Below are positions 1 through 7,990 of a DNA stretch of 21,681 nucleotides, piece after piece. Position numbers and translations under genes: made by a program. Position 1 is the stretch's first letter, and every line of letters begins with the position of its first letter. The notes under the pieces are model-generated. The model worked only from the letters and a program-made list of their open reading frames with translations, searched no databases and was not told where the DNA came from. Source of the stretch: Asaia bogorensis (GTDB lineage Bacteria > Pseudomonadota > Alphaproteobacteria > Acetobacterales > Acetobacteraceae); NCBI GenBank assembly GCA_945871455.1, contig CAMBXJ010000014.1, positions 1 to 21,681 on the forward strand. The letters are read 5' to 3'.

Positions 1-183
1 AAGCCGATCGTGCTGGGCCAGGCGACGGCGGAAATTCCCCAGCAGTATCTCTCCGCGGCCAAGGCCCGCACGATGCTCGATTGGGGGCCCGCCTGGACCC
101 TCGATAACGCCCTGACCGAGACAATCGCCTGGTATCGTACCTGGCTTGGCCGCGACGCCAATACCGCAATCGCGGCACAATAG
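1..183 (+). CDS. 3' end of NAD-dependent sugar-nucleotide dehydratase/epimerase (CDP-glucose 4,6-dehydratase-like), partial
   Basis: The window opens inside a gene. Frame 1 reads 60 codons before TAG at 181-183. The visible tail has the pattern EIPQQYLSAAKARTMLDWGP followed by a helix with an ETIAWYRTWL-type ending. This is the usual C-terminus of extended short-chain dehydrogenases acting on nucleotide sugars. The Q-Y-L-S-A-x-K-A-R block is what I associate with CDP-glucose 4,6-dehydratases and close relatives. The cofactor-binding and catalytic parts lie outside the window, so the substrate cannot be told. Its place at the edge of a polysaccharide locus fits a role in making a deoxysugar donor. 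It is convergent with the MBL-fold gene that follows. Confidence 0.75.
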   Translation, partial: KPIVLGQATAEIPQQYLSAAKARTMLDWGPAWTLDNALTETIAWYRTWLGRDANTAIAAQ

Positions 184-224
184 GGGCTTATGGCGGCGAC
201 CCCGGTCCTGGGGCCGCCGGCCCC
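183..224. terminator. GC-rich hairpin between convergent genes, probable terminator
   Basis: A compound inverted repeat begins at the stop codon of the upstream gene. GGGGC (183-187) pairs with GCCCC (220-224). GGCGGC (192-197) pairs with GCCGCC (213-218). An inner CCC (201-203) pairs with GGG (210-212) around a six-base loop. It sits between two convergent genes, 6 bases before the stop end of the MBL gene, so it could serve both strands. There is no clear T-run, so an intrinsic terminator is plausible but not certain. Confidence 0.45.
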
Positions 225-230
225 TTACCG

Positions 231-1634
231 CTATGACCGTCGGACCGGATCGCCCAGGATCAGGTGGTACAACCGCTCCAGTTGGGAACGCATCTTCAGC
301 GATCGGGCAATCCGTCCCAAAGTCGGCAGCACCATGAAGGTCAGGTACACGTCCAGCATATAGGCCAGGCTGCCGATCGGATTGCGGCGGAAATACCGCG
401 CCAGGAATCGACCGTATTGCGGCCTTGTATAGACCTTCGCATTGCCGCCGATCTTTGCCACCAGCGGCGTAAAGTGAGGATACAACCGCATGTTGGTGAC
501 CGACACCTGCATGAAATTCCCGATCAGCAGGTCGTCGAAATAGCCACCTGCGACGGTTTCCATCAAGGAGTGTCTGGGCACCACGAACCGCGCGCCACGC
601 TGGCGAGCCTCTCGCCTGCCCCCTTTGCCGATCGCAAGCCGACGGGTCTCGCCCCCGACGCAGATGTCCAGATAGTCCATATGGCGACGCAGCAACTCGA
701 ATTTGCCGAAAAACGCGGTCACTTCCCGCCATTCCGCCTCGGTCAGCCGGTCCTGCCAGTCGTCATCCGCCGTTGTGTTGGTGAATTGGCGCGGGTCGGG
801 CTCATGCGATGGATGGTTTTCGGTGATGTGCCCATCGGCCAAGTCGACCGTGCAGAATGGGGGGACCAGGCGCACATCCGGCTGGGTCCAATTCTCCCGC
901 ATATCGTCCCAGGTGATACGATGGGCATTGGCCCAGGCCACATCGGACCGCGCATAGACATGCTGGGAGGAGGAGCAACAATAATTGCGAACCCCTAACC
1001 GCATCGCCAACCGGCCGGCGCGCCACACCTCGGGCGGCTTGCGATCGTCGGCATGTCGCACAAGAGAATGACCGGCCTGATCGACAAAGTTGAACATATC
1101 CGCATCAACCGAACACAATGCTAAACAATAGGTCTTGTCGTTGGGGTGCCGGGCGATCAGGCGTTTGAGAAAACCGACCTCGCCGGCTACGGGCGAATCG
1201 TTGAGGTTAAGGAGCAGCGAATCGCCGGTCGCCACCACCAGGATGCTGTCCTGGTTCATGTTATCCAGGCACATCACCCGGAGATCGGGGCCGAGCGCAT
1301 ACCATTGTCGGTATGGCAGGACTGTGACCTCAAAGCCCTTGCCGAGCAGGAAGAGGCGGATATCGTCGTCGTAGTGATCGGCGATGAGGAAGCGTTTGCC
1401 CGGCGGGAGCAAATCCAGCGATGGTTCGTGCAAATGATCCGGATGCCCGTGAGAGATCCAGATGTGGTCGGAATTCACGACATTCGTGATCTGCTGGTCA
1501 GTCAATGGATGATCGAGCGCCCAACTGCCGAAGTAGCATGTGCCGACAAGCCACGGGTCCGTCGCGAGCACCGGGTGGCCGTCCTGGAATACCTGAATGG
1601 TGGCATTGCCGAGTGTTTCAAAGCGTGTGGACAA
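231..1634 (-). CDS. MBL-fold metallo-hydrolase, polysaccharide-locus type
   Basis: This encodes a soluble 467-residue protein of the metallo-beta-lactamase fold. The metal-binding motif HxHxDH is present as HGHPDH (H62, H64, D66, H67). A second block near 129-147 contains DS and LNLNDS elements that resemble the MBL domain of CMP-Neu5Ac hydroxylase/NamH-type proteins. No Rieske domain is present, and that likeness is recalled rather than tested. The C-terminal 200 residues do not match a family I recognise. The frame stays open upstream to an ATG at 1736, but I chose TTG at 1634 because a perfect AGGAGG lies 8 bases before it and the fold starts right after. It is divergent from the ligase gene and convergent with the dehydratase. 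The substrate is unknown; a role in modifying a sugar or lipid-linked intermediate is an inference. Confidence 0.75.
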   Translation of the reverse strand: MSTRFETLGNATIQVFQDGHPVLATDPWLVGTCYFGSWALDHPLTDQQITNVVNSDHIWISHGHPDHLHEPSLDLLPPGKRFLIADHYDDDIRLFLLGKGFEVTVLPYRQWYALGPDLRVMCLDNMNQDSILVVATGDSLLLNLNDSPVAGEVGFLKRLIARHPNDKTYCLALCSVDADMFNFVDQAGHSLVRHADDRKPPEVWRAGRLAMRLGVRNYCCSSSQHVYARSDVAWANAHRITWDDMRENWTQPDVRLVPPFCTVDLADGHITENHPSHEPDPRQFTNTTADDDWQDRLTEAEWREVTAFFGKFELLRRHMDYLDICVGGETRRLAIGKGGRREARQRGARFVVPRHSLMETVAGGYFDDLLIGNFMQVSVTNMRLYPHFTPLVAKIGGNAKVYTRPQYGRFLARYFRRNPIGSLAYMLDVYLTFMVLPTLGRIARSLKMRSQLERLYHLILGDPVRRS

Positions 1635-1642
1635 ACTGCAAG

Positions 1643-1648
1643 CCTCCT
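1643..1648 (-). promoter_or_regulatory. Consensus ribosome-binding site fixing a TTG start
   Basis: The minus strand reads AGGAGG followed by eight bases and then TTG (1634-1632). The match to the anti-Shine-Dalgarno sequence is complete and the spacing ideal. This supports a start 34 codons downstream of the first ATG of the frame. Confidence 0.7.
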
Positions 1649-1719
1649 GGGGCGGACGGTCGCGGCAGCCTAACATGCCGGCGGCCACGATCGCGAAACG
1701 TTGCATCTGGCAATGCCGA

Positions 1720-1735
1720 TGGGCTAATAAGCCCA
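1720..1735. repeat. Perfect inverted repeat in divergent intergenic region
   Basis: TGGGCT and AGCCCA arms of six bases flank an AATA spacer. The element lies between the MBL gene start (1634, minus) and the ligase gene start (1779, plus), where promoters for both genes must lie. It could be an operator or a small hairpin; nothing in the sequence identifies the binding protein. Confidence 0.35.
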
Positions 1736-1778
1736 CGGTTGCCGGCTTGCCAGCGGCATTTCATTTCGAACGTCTCAA

Positions 1779-3434
1779 ATGCGCCGTCGGAAACGTCCGG
1801 CTCTCTGGAACCAGGATCGGCACAGACCCACCGATGCGGCTTTTTCCTTGAACCTGCCGACCTTTCGTTTCAGGGCGTCCCGTCGGCTCCGCGGATCGGT
1901 CGCCGGCCCGGTTGCGCTGGCCGGTCTCGCGACGTCGGCAATCGTCGCATTGCTCGCCGGACTAGGACCGACGAAGTCGATTGCGGCCGTGTTTGGTCTC
2001 CTGCTGACCGCCGCCATGCTGGAATGGCCCATCATCGGTCTGGTGTTGGTGGTGCTGTCCGGGACTTGCTTCCAGATCATGGGCGGGGAGGCGATTACCG
2101 GGTTGCCGCTGAGCCTGGGCAAGTTGTTCGGCATACTGACATTGGGCATGTGGTTGCTGAAATTCCTTCGCGACCGCATTCCGTTTACCTATTCGCCGCA
2201 GATGCTGGCGTTGCTGGCCTACTTCATTGCCATGCTCATCGTGGGCGTGCTGGTACATCCAACCCAGCCGGCAGTCGAAAATGGCATCATGCGCTTTTTT
2301 CAGGCTTTCGTTGTATTCTGGCTGATGGCCAATCTGGCCGGTACGGATCGGCGGGCCTTGCTGATCGGCTGCGGCAGCATCACCGGAGGAATGGCGATTT
2401 GTGGCATCATCGGCACCCTTGAGCATTTCGTACCGAGTTTCGCCATCGAGTCCGACGATCCGGCCCTGAAATTCGGGGCGATCGGTGCGGTCCTGGATCA
2501 CGACTCACTGCAAGGGGTCAGTCTTCGGCGCATTACCGGTGGCCTCGGCGATTCCAACTGGTTGGCGGATAGTGTGGTCGCCGCGATGCCGCTGAATCTG
2601 TTCTGGTGGTGGATTTCACGTGGCTTCCTGGCCAAGTCGCTGGTCATCGCTGTCTCCGCGCTGCAATTTCTGGCTCTAATCCTGTCATACACCCGGGCCG
2701 GTTTCCTCGGACTTGGGGTGGCCGTGCTTTTCCTCGTATGGCGGCGCGTCATTTCCGTCCGGTTGCTGGCCTGGGGGAGCGTTGCCGCCATTCTGGTGGC
2801 GTTGGTCTGGCTCCCCCCTGGCTTCATGGATCGCGTCTTCTCCGTGAAATACCTGGAGGAGGGCAGTACGCCGATGCGCAAGGATCTGACGGGAACCGCG
2901 CTGCTATTTGCCCTGGAGCGGCCGATTCTGGGGTACGGCTACGGCCAGTTCGGCATAAAGTTCATCGCCCGCGTGAATACCGACCTGTCGAACCGCATCG
3001 GCGCCTGGGGTTTTGAACTCGTCCGTGCCGTCGAGGAGGGACGCGAGCGCGCGCAGGACGTCGGTGCACATAACCTCTATCTGGAGATCCTGGTCGAGTA
3101 TGGATTGCTCGGCCTGATCCCGTTTCTGGCTTTCATGGGACTGATGCTGTACGATCTGCGATGCGCCGAACGATGGGGCAATGAGGAGCAGCGGCTGCTG
3201 GCAATATGTATCGCCGCGGGTCTGATCGGCTTCTTCGTCAGCGGCATGTTCGTCCATGCCAAATATCTGAAAATCTTGTGGTTCATGGCAGGACTGGCGG
3301 CCGCCCAACGCCGCGTCGTGCTCACGACGTCATGGCACGTCGTTGGCGCCCCCCATGGGGACAAGCCAGATGACCCGGTTGCCGCGGAACCCGCCGACGG
3401 GAGACCGCCGCCACCTGCCGGCAGCAGGTCGTGA
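1779..3434 (+). CDS. O-antigen ligase / polysaccharide polymerase family membrane protein (Wzy_C-like)
   Basis: This 551-residue protein has about a dozen hydrophobic segments, with a large periplasmic-type loop between roughly residues 350 and 430. That is the layout of the O-antigen ligase/Wzy polymerase family (PF04932). Family-like marks include SYTRAGFLGL at 303-312, where the Arg is commonly conserved, and HNLYLEILVEYGLLGLIPF from residue 431, in which the His follows the loop. Such proteins act in the inner membrane and join undecaprenyl-linked oligosaccharides to each other (Wzy) or to an acceptor (WaaL); sequence alone does not separate the two. The Pro-rich tail after residue 530 looks disordered and cytoplasmic. 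The ATG at 1779 has no clear ribosome-binding site, so the N-terminus is uncertain; the first 35 residues are basic. As the only polymerase candidate in the window it probably works as the polymerase of this locus. Confidence 0.85.
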   Translation: MRRRKRPALWNQDRHRPTDAAFSLNLPTFRFRASRRLRGSVAGPVALAGLATSAIVALLAGLGPTKSIAAVFGLLLTAAMLEWPIIGLVLVVLSGTCFQIMGGEAITGLPLSLGKLFGILTLGMWLLKFLRDRIPFTYSPQMLALLAYFIAMLIVGVLVHPTQPAVENGIMRFFQAFVVFWLMANLAGTDRRALLIGCGSITGGMAICGIIGTLEHFVPSFAIESDDPALKFGAIGAVLDHDSLQGVSLRRITGGLGDSNWLADSVVAAMPLNLFWWWISRGFLAKSLVIAVSALQFLALILSYTRAGFLGLGVAVLFLVWRRVISVRLLAWGSVAAILVALVWLPPGFMDRVFSVKYLEEGSTPMRKDLTGTALLFALERPILGYGYGQFGIKFIARVNTDLSNRIGAWGFELVRAVEEGRERAQDVGAHNLYLEILVEYGLLGLIPFLAFMGLMLYDLRCAERWGNEEQRLLAICIAAGLIGFFVSGMFVHAKYLKILWFMAGLAAAQRRVVLTTSWHVVGAPHGDKPDDPVAAEPADGRPPPPAGSRS

Positions 3435-3791
3435 ATCCAAGGTCGCTGTCCCATGGCCGCCGATACGACCGATATGACAGTCTATTGCGACGAACGGCCC
3501 CCGCCTTCATTGGAACGCGAGCGATCGACTGATGCATTTGTCCCCTGATCGGCAATATCAGATGGCCATACCGATGACGTTGCCTGACCCGTTGGGAAGC
3601 GAACCGTAATCTCGACCGAGTATGATGCAAAACATTTCCACGTGTGCCCGAAACCCCATGACGATCGCCGACGACGGTCCAACCATATGGATCCCGCGGT
3701 GGTTCGCCCGAAGGTGGATGAATTGCCCCGGCCGCGGCCTGGTGCGTAGCCGTCACACGGTGTGCCCGGACCAAGCAGTGGGGGCCCAGTC
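3435..3791. other. 357-base non-coding gap before the glycosyltransferase run
   Basis: No frame here gives a protein I recognise or a convincing ribosome-binding site. A TATGAT -10-like hexamer lies at 3621-3626, but no -35 partner is seen at normal spacing. A short palindrome CACAC-G-GTGTG lies at 3754-3764, 27 bases before the chosen start of the next gene. The gap probably carries the promoter for the + strand run that follows, but I cannot place it. Confidence 0.4.
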
Positions 3792-4925
3792 GTGAAGACC
3801 GTCCTTTGGCTCAAGAGCGACTACGAGCGCATCGGCGGGCCGGAATCCCTGTTGCGAAACCTGGCCTTGACCATCGATCGCGCCCACTACGATCCCGTCC
3901 TGGCGGTCATGCGCAAGCCCGGGCAGAAGCCGATTGCCAGCTACCCAAGTTGCCTGCGGCAAATCGAGATTCCATGGCACGGGATCGGCTCGCTCCTGGC
4001 GACGGCCCGCCGCGCCGCGTCGATCGCTCGGGCAACGAACGCGAGTTTGGTGCATTCCCATGATATGCGAGCCAACGCCGTTGCCGCATCCATGCGCCTT
4101 TTCCACCGCCTGCCCTGGATCGCTCATGTCCATGGCTGGCTGGGCCCCACCCATCGCGGCCGCTGGCGCATCTACGAAGCGATCGACCAGCGCCTGGTAC
4201 GCAGAGCCGATCACGTCCTGGTCGGTTCCCGCGCCGCGCAGGAGGAGGTGCGCGCCACCGGCGCTCGTCAGGTTGGGATCGTGCCGAACGCCGTCGCCAT
4301 CCCGGACGAAAGCCGCATCCACGCGGAAACCGCCGCATTGAGAGCGGAGATCGGCGCACCGGACCGTACCATCGTCCTCGGAATGCTCGGCAGGCTGCAT
4401 CCGGGCAAAGGACACGAATTCTTCTTGCAAGCACTCGCATCGCTGATCCGTTCCGGTCTTCCGGTCCGTGGGTTGATCGTTGGAGAGGGGCCGGATGGCG
4501 ACCGCCTGCATGCACTCTCGGCATCGCTAGGAATTTCGGATCACGTTGTTTTTACAGGATTCGTTGACAATGCCGTTCGCTATGTCGCGGCGATGGACGT
4601 GGTGGCGGTGCCTTCGCTGAAGGACAGCCTGCCGCTGACCGCCCTGGAGGCGATGTCGTATGCCCGCCCGGTTGTCGCATCAGCGGCCGGTGACCTGCCG
4701 GTCGCCATCCAGGATGGGACCAGCGGCTTCATCGTTCCCATCGGCGATACCGCGACGCTCACGGACCGCCTCGCCCTGCTCGTGGGCGATCCGGACCTGC
4801 GCCAGAGACTGGGCATCGCGGCGCGCGCCCGGGTGATCGACGAGTATTCAGCCAACGCGATGGCACGCCGGCTGGAAGCTCAATATGACTCGGTCATTGC
4901 GGAGTTCGGCCGACATGGCGGTTGA
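3792..4925 (+). CDS. GT4-family glycosyltransferase
   Basis: This is a 377-residue GT-B glycosyltransferase. The N-terminal acceptor domain begins with a strand followed by the Gly-rich GGPESLL loop. The C-terminal donor domain carries GMLGRLHPGKGHEFFLQAL and then KDSLPLTALEAMSYARPVV. That is the EX7E region of GT4, with Asp in the first acidic position, a common variant. It should transfer a sugar from a nucleotide donor to the lipid-linked repeat unit on the cytoplasmic face of the membrane; donor and acceptor are unknown. I chose GTG at 3792 because the protein then starts with the first beta strand and a GTGGGGG stretch lies 7 bases upstream. A GTG at 3762 would add ten residues. It overlaps the next glycosyltransferase by 11 bases, which suggests translational coupling. 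Confidence 0.87.
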   Translation: MKTVLWLKSDYERIGGPESLLRNLALTIDRAHYDPVLAVMRKPGQKPIASYPSCLRQIEIPWHGIGSLLATARRAASIARATNASLVHSHDMRANAVAASMRLFHRLPWIAHVHGWLGPTHRGRWRIYEAIDQRLVRRADHVLVGSRAAQEEVRATGARQVGIVPNAVAIPDESRIHAETAALRAEIGAPDRTIVLGMLGRLHPGKGHEFFLQALASLIRSGLPVRGLIVGEGPDGDRLHALSASLGISDHVVFTGFVDNAVRYVAAMDVVAVPSLKDSLPLTALEAMSYARPVVASAAGDLPVAIQDGTSGFIVPIGDTATLTDRLALLVGDPDLRQRLGIAARARVIDEYSANAMARRLEAQYDSVIAEFGRHGG

Positions 4926-6114
4926 GCCCCGGCGGATCCTATATGTGCAGCCAAACAATGAGGTGGGCGGGTCCGACATCGCGCTGCTGCGGACAATTCA
5001 GGAGCTGGACCGCGATCGCTACACCCCCGTGGTCGCGTTGCCAAACGACGGTCCGCTGTCGGAGCCTTTGCGGCACGTGGGTGCGGATCTGCATTTCGTG
5101 CCAATGATGCAACTTCGGACATTGCCGTCCGTTTCGTACCAGGCGCGCTATCTTGCGGCGATTTTGCCGACGGTCCGACGGCTGAGAGCGATGATCGACG
5201 CTCAGGATATCGCATTTGTGCACACGAACTCGCTGTATTGTCTGTACGGCGCGTGGGCGGCGCGCTTGGCCAGGCGCCCACATCTTTGGCATGTGCGGGA
5301 AATCCCACCCGCCGTCCCGGTCCTTCGACCGCTGTATGCCCAGATGGTTCTGCGGCTATCCACCCTGGTCGTTGCCATGAGTACCGCCTGCGTCGATGGG
5401 TTGTTCGGCCCGGACGCGCTTCGGGGCGACGGCAGAGGCAACCTCGCTTCCAAGATTTTTGTCATGCCGGATGGTATCGACGTCGATCACTGGAATCCCG
5501 CCATATCCGGAGACCGCATTCGGGGGGAGTTGAACCTGGCCGCGGACACCCCGGTGGTCGGGTTTGTCGCGCGCCTTGATCCCTGGAAAGGCGTCGAAGT
5601 CTTTTTGCGTGCGGCAAAGCGTGTCACCGAGCGTGCGCCGCGGACCCAATTCCTGATTGTCGGCGATGCGCCATCCGGTTTTGATGCCTACCGCGACGAA
5701 ATGATCGGCCTGGCGAAGTCCCTGGGTCTGACGGACAGCGTGCATTTCCTGGGGTGGCGCTACCGGTTGGGGGACATCCCGGAGGTGATGGCCGCACTGA
5801 CCGTGCTCTGCCACACGCCTGTCCAACCCGAGCCATTCGGACTGGTGGTGATCGAGGCAATGGCGGTCGGATGTCCGGTCGTGGCCCCGCGGGCCGGCGG
5901 GCCGGCCGAAACCGTGGCCGACGGGACAACCGGATTTCTGGTGCCGATTGGTGACGCCGATGCCTTTGCCGACCGGATCTGTCATCTGATCGAGGATCCG
6001 GGCCGCCGCCACGCGATGAGCATCGCGGCACGGGAACGCGCGGTCAGCCAATATTCCAGCACACGCTTTGCGTCCCGTTTGGCGGAAGCCTATGCCCGGA
6101 TTCTGCCGGACTGA
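4915..6114 (+). CDS. GT4-family glycosyltransferase
   Basis: This 399-residue retaining-type GT-B glycosyltransferase is the second in a row. The N-terminal NEVGGSDIALLRTI segment is the usual Gly loop of the acceptor domain. The donor domain shows VGFVARLDPWKGVEVFLRAA, then the full EX7E motif in EPFGLVVIEAMAVGCPVV, and the GGPAETV loop that contacts the nucleotide phosphate. It has the full length of the family. The start at 4915 (ATG, with GGAG ten bases before it) overlaps the preceding stop by 11 bases; an upstream in-frame start at 4885 would add ten residues inside the previous gene and is less likely. The sugar transferred cannot be told. An AT-rich gap of 97 bases follows it. Confidence 0.87.
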   Translation: MAVEPRRILYVQPNNEVGGSDIALLRTIQELDRDRYTPVVALPNDGPLSEPLRHVGADLHFVPMMQLRTLPSVSYQARYLAAILPTVRRLRAMIDAQDIAFVHTNSLYCLYGAWAARLARRPHLWHVREIPPAVPVLRPLYAQMVLRLSTLVVAMSTACVDGLFGPDALRGDGRGNLASKIFVMPDGIDVDHWNPAISGDRIRGELNLAADTPVVGFVARLDPWKGVEVFLRAAKRVTERAPRTQFLIVGDAPSGFDAYRDEMIGLAKSLGLTDSVHFLGWRYRLGDIPEVMAALTVLCHTPVQPEPFGLVVIEAMAVGCPVVAPRAGGPAETVADGTTGFLVPIGDADAFADRICHLIEDPGRRHAMSIAARERAVSQYSSTRFASRLAEAYARILPD

Positions 6115-6211
6115 CGCGAACTGCACAATAGTCCCGAATTTTGCAATAATTCTACATCCGATTTCTCTGGTATTTGGTGAATACAGGTTATATCGACGTA
6201 CAAGGACCTTT

Positions 6212-7051
6212 ATGGGTTGGGGTAGGAAAGGCATGGCATTGAAGGCCGCGATCGCTCGTTGGTTGCGAAGATCAAGGCTGCTCGGTCTCGCCGATAACAT
6301 GCTCGCTCAGGCCGAGTATGTTCGAGGCTACCGCGCCCGGCGCGCTTTTCGCAGGGGCAATCCGGACTTTGTTCTGCCTCCCACGGCGCTCGCATATGAC
6401 GCATTCGGACCCTGGAACCCCGAAATCTACCGCATGCAGGGCCGCGATCACGCCGCCTATATTGCCAGCCTGATCAAACGCTACCACGGTCGTGCCGGGG
6501 TGATCTGCGAGTGGGGCTGTGGGCCCATGCGGGTGCTGCGGCACATGCCAAACCATTTCCCGGGCAGTTTTCTGATCGGGCTGGACTACAACCCTAAGAC
6601 GATCTCTTGGTGCACCCAACACTTCACAGGTTTTCGATTTGGTCTGAACCGCCTGGAGCCTCCCTTACCTTTAAAGGACGGGGAGGCCGACGTCATTTAT
6701 GCAATCTCCGTCTTCACCCACCTGTCCGCTCGGCAGCACATGGAATACGCCGCCGATCTTATGCGCTGCCTGTCGTCTGGCGGCATTCTAATTGTTACTT
6801 TACATTGCGACGCTTATATCCCGAAACTGACCGGTGACGAATTGAAACAATACCAATCCGGTGGCCTGGTCGTGCGCGAGGGCGTTATCGAAGGCTCGCG
6901 CGCCTATGTCGCATTTCACAGCCCGAGTTTCGTGCGTGAGCTATTCGCCGGCTTCCAAGTGCTGGAACATGATTCCGTCGAACGCGTGGCCGGATTCCAG
7001 CAAGATACATGGGTGTTGGCGAAACGGGACCAACCGTTGGTGGGAGCATAG
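6212..7051 (+). CDS. Class I SAM-dependent methyltransferase
   Basis: This 279-residue protein has a Rossmann-like methyltransferase core. Motif I is CEWGCGPMRVLRHM near residues 99-112, followed by IGLDYNPKTISWC, where the Asp ends strand 2. Motif IV-like DVIYAISVFTHL comes next, then LSSGGILIVTLHC, the usual post-I strand. The N-terminal 95 residues are basic and helical, with no known domain that I recognise. It most likely methylates a hydroxyl of a sugar in the repeat unit; the acceptor is not determinable. I chose ATG at 6212 with AAGGA five bases before it; ATG at 6233 is an alternative. The 97 bases before it are markedly AT-richer than the surroundings, so it may have its own promoter. 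It is separated from its neighbours by 97 and 135 bases, unlike the tightly packed genes around it. Confidence 0.8.
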   Translation: MGWGRKGMALKAAIARWLRRSRLLGLADNMLAQAEYVRGYRARRAFRRGNPDFVLPPTALAYDAFGPWNPEIYRMQGRDHAAYIASLIKRYHGRAGVICEWGCGPMRVLRHMPNHFPGSFLIGLDYNPKTISWCTQHFTGFRFGLNRLEPPLPLKDGEADVIYAISVFTHLSARQHMEYAADLMRCLSSGGILIVTLHCDAYIPKLTGDELKQYQSGGLVVREGVIEGSRAYVAFHSPSFVRELFAGFQVLEHDSVERVAGFQQDTWVLAKRDQPLVGA

Positions 7052-7127
7052 CCGGGCAGTAGGCAGCCTGTCGCACCGTCAGTTCTCGTGAGAGCAGCCC
7101 CGGCACGATACGGATGGTGTTTCGCTG

Positions 7128-7159
7128 TTGACGGAATGTCATGCTATTTGCATCTATCT
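7128..7159 (+). promoter_or_regulatory. Candidate promoter upstream of GT2 gene
   Basis: In the 135-base gap before 7187, TTGACG (7128-7133) is a five-of-six match to the sigma-70 -35 box. AT-rich sequence follows, with CTATCT at 7154-7159 as a weak -10. The 20-base spacing is longer than ideal, so the call is tentative. If real, it would start the tightly packed 7187-13103 operon. Confidence 0.3.
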
Positions 7160-7186
7160 ATGAGAGCGTGAGAAAATCAAAGAGCG

Positions 7187-7990
7187 ATGGATCTATCTGT
7201 CATCATCATCAGCCACGGCCACGAGCCAATGCTCCACAACTGCGTCGGCTCGCTCGGCTCGGCCTTGCACGGACTCCAATCCGAGGTCCTGCTGCTTGAT
7301 AACCTGCCCCACGGCGGCGCCGAACAGTTGTTGCGGCCCGAATTTCCAGATGTCAAATTCATCCGCAACGCAGCCTCGGTCGGGCTTTCCGAGAACATGA
7401 ACCGGGCCGCTCGCGAAGCTGAAGGCAAGTATTTGCTTTTTCTCAATCCGGACACGGCCCATCAATCCGGCCAGATCGCCGGCGCGGTGGACTACCTGGA
7501 ACGACATGGCGATACCGCGTTGCTGTCATGCCGGCTTTCGAACGAAGATGGATCGTTCCAGCAAAACTATCGCCGCTTTCCAACCCTGCCGGTGATTGTA
7601 AGCCGAGCACTGGGGGCGGACCATTGGCCGTGGTGTCCGCGGTTCTATCGGACACGAATGATGCAGGGGGAGAATTTTGACCACCCGACGCCAGTCGACT
7701 GGGTCTTCGGCGCCTTCATGCTCATTCGGCGGGATCTTTTTTGGTCCATCGGCGGCATGGACACCGATTTCTTCCTTTATTATGAGGATGTCGATCTCTG
7801 TTATCGACTGCGCGGGCGCGGATTGAAGACGGTCTTCTATCCGGACCTAAACTTTGTCCACCGTCATATGCGCACCAGCGCGCGAAGCCCCTTGAGCCAG
7901 GCCTGGCGCTGGCATCTTCGCAGTGCGTTTCATATCCTGCGCAAGCATGGCTATCTCTGGCGCCCCCCTGTCGACGACCGCATTACCTGA
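7187..7990 (+). CDS. GT2-family glycosyltransferase (rhamnosyltransferase-like)
   Basis: This 267-residue GT-A glycosyltransferase resembles the WbbL/RfbN subgroup of GT2. It opens with DLSVIIISHG, the nucleotide-binding strand. The acidic metal site is LNPDT with Asp at residue 89. The second half has the W-V-F-G-A-F-M-L-I-R-R block and then YYEDVDLCYRLRGRG (Glu200, Asp201), where the general base is expected. No membrane segment is visible. It should add one sugar, perhaps a deoxyhexose, to the growing lipid-linked unit; the sugar is an inference from subgroup resemblance. Its stop and the start of the deacetylase share one base (TGATG), so the two are probably translated together. Confidence 0.87.
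   Translation: MDLSVIIISHGHEPMLHNCVGSLGSALHGLQSEVLLLDNLPHGGAEQLLRPEFPDVKFIRNAASVGLSENMNRAAREAEGKYLLFLNPDTAHQSGQIAGAVDYLERHGDTALLSCRLSNEDGSFQQNYRRFPTLPVIVSRALGADHWPWCPRFYRTRMMQGENFDHPTPVDWVFGAFMLIRRDLFWSIGGMDTDFFLYYEDVDLCYRLRGRGLKTVFYPDLNFVHRHMRTSARSPLSQAWRWHLRSAFHILRKHGYLWRPPVDDRIT

Noticed and set aside
3621..3626. TATGAT as a promoter -10 box for the glycosyltransferase run
   Set aside because: No -35-like hexamer is found 16-18 bases upstream, and it lies more than 160 bases from the first gene.
3753..4511. A 252-codon minus-strand open frame opposite the first GT4 gene
   Set aside because: No domain, low-complexity composition, and complete overlap with a well-supported gene.
5356..6300. 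A 314-codon minus-strand open frame opposite the second GT4 gene
   Set aside because: It covers the donor domain of a clear glycosyltransferase and shows no conserved motif of its own.
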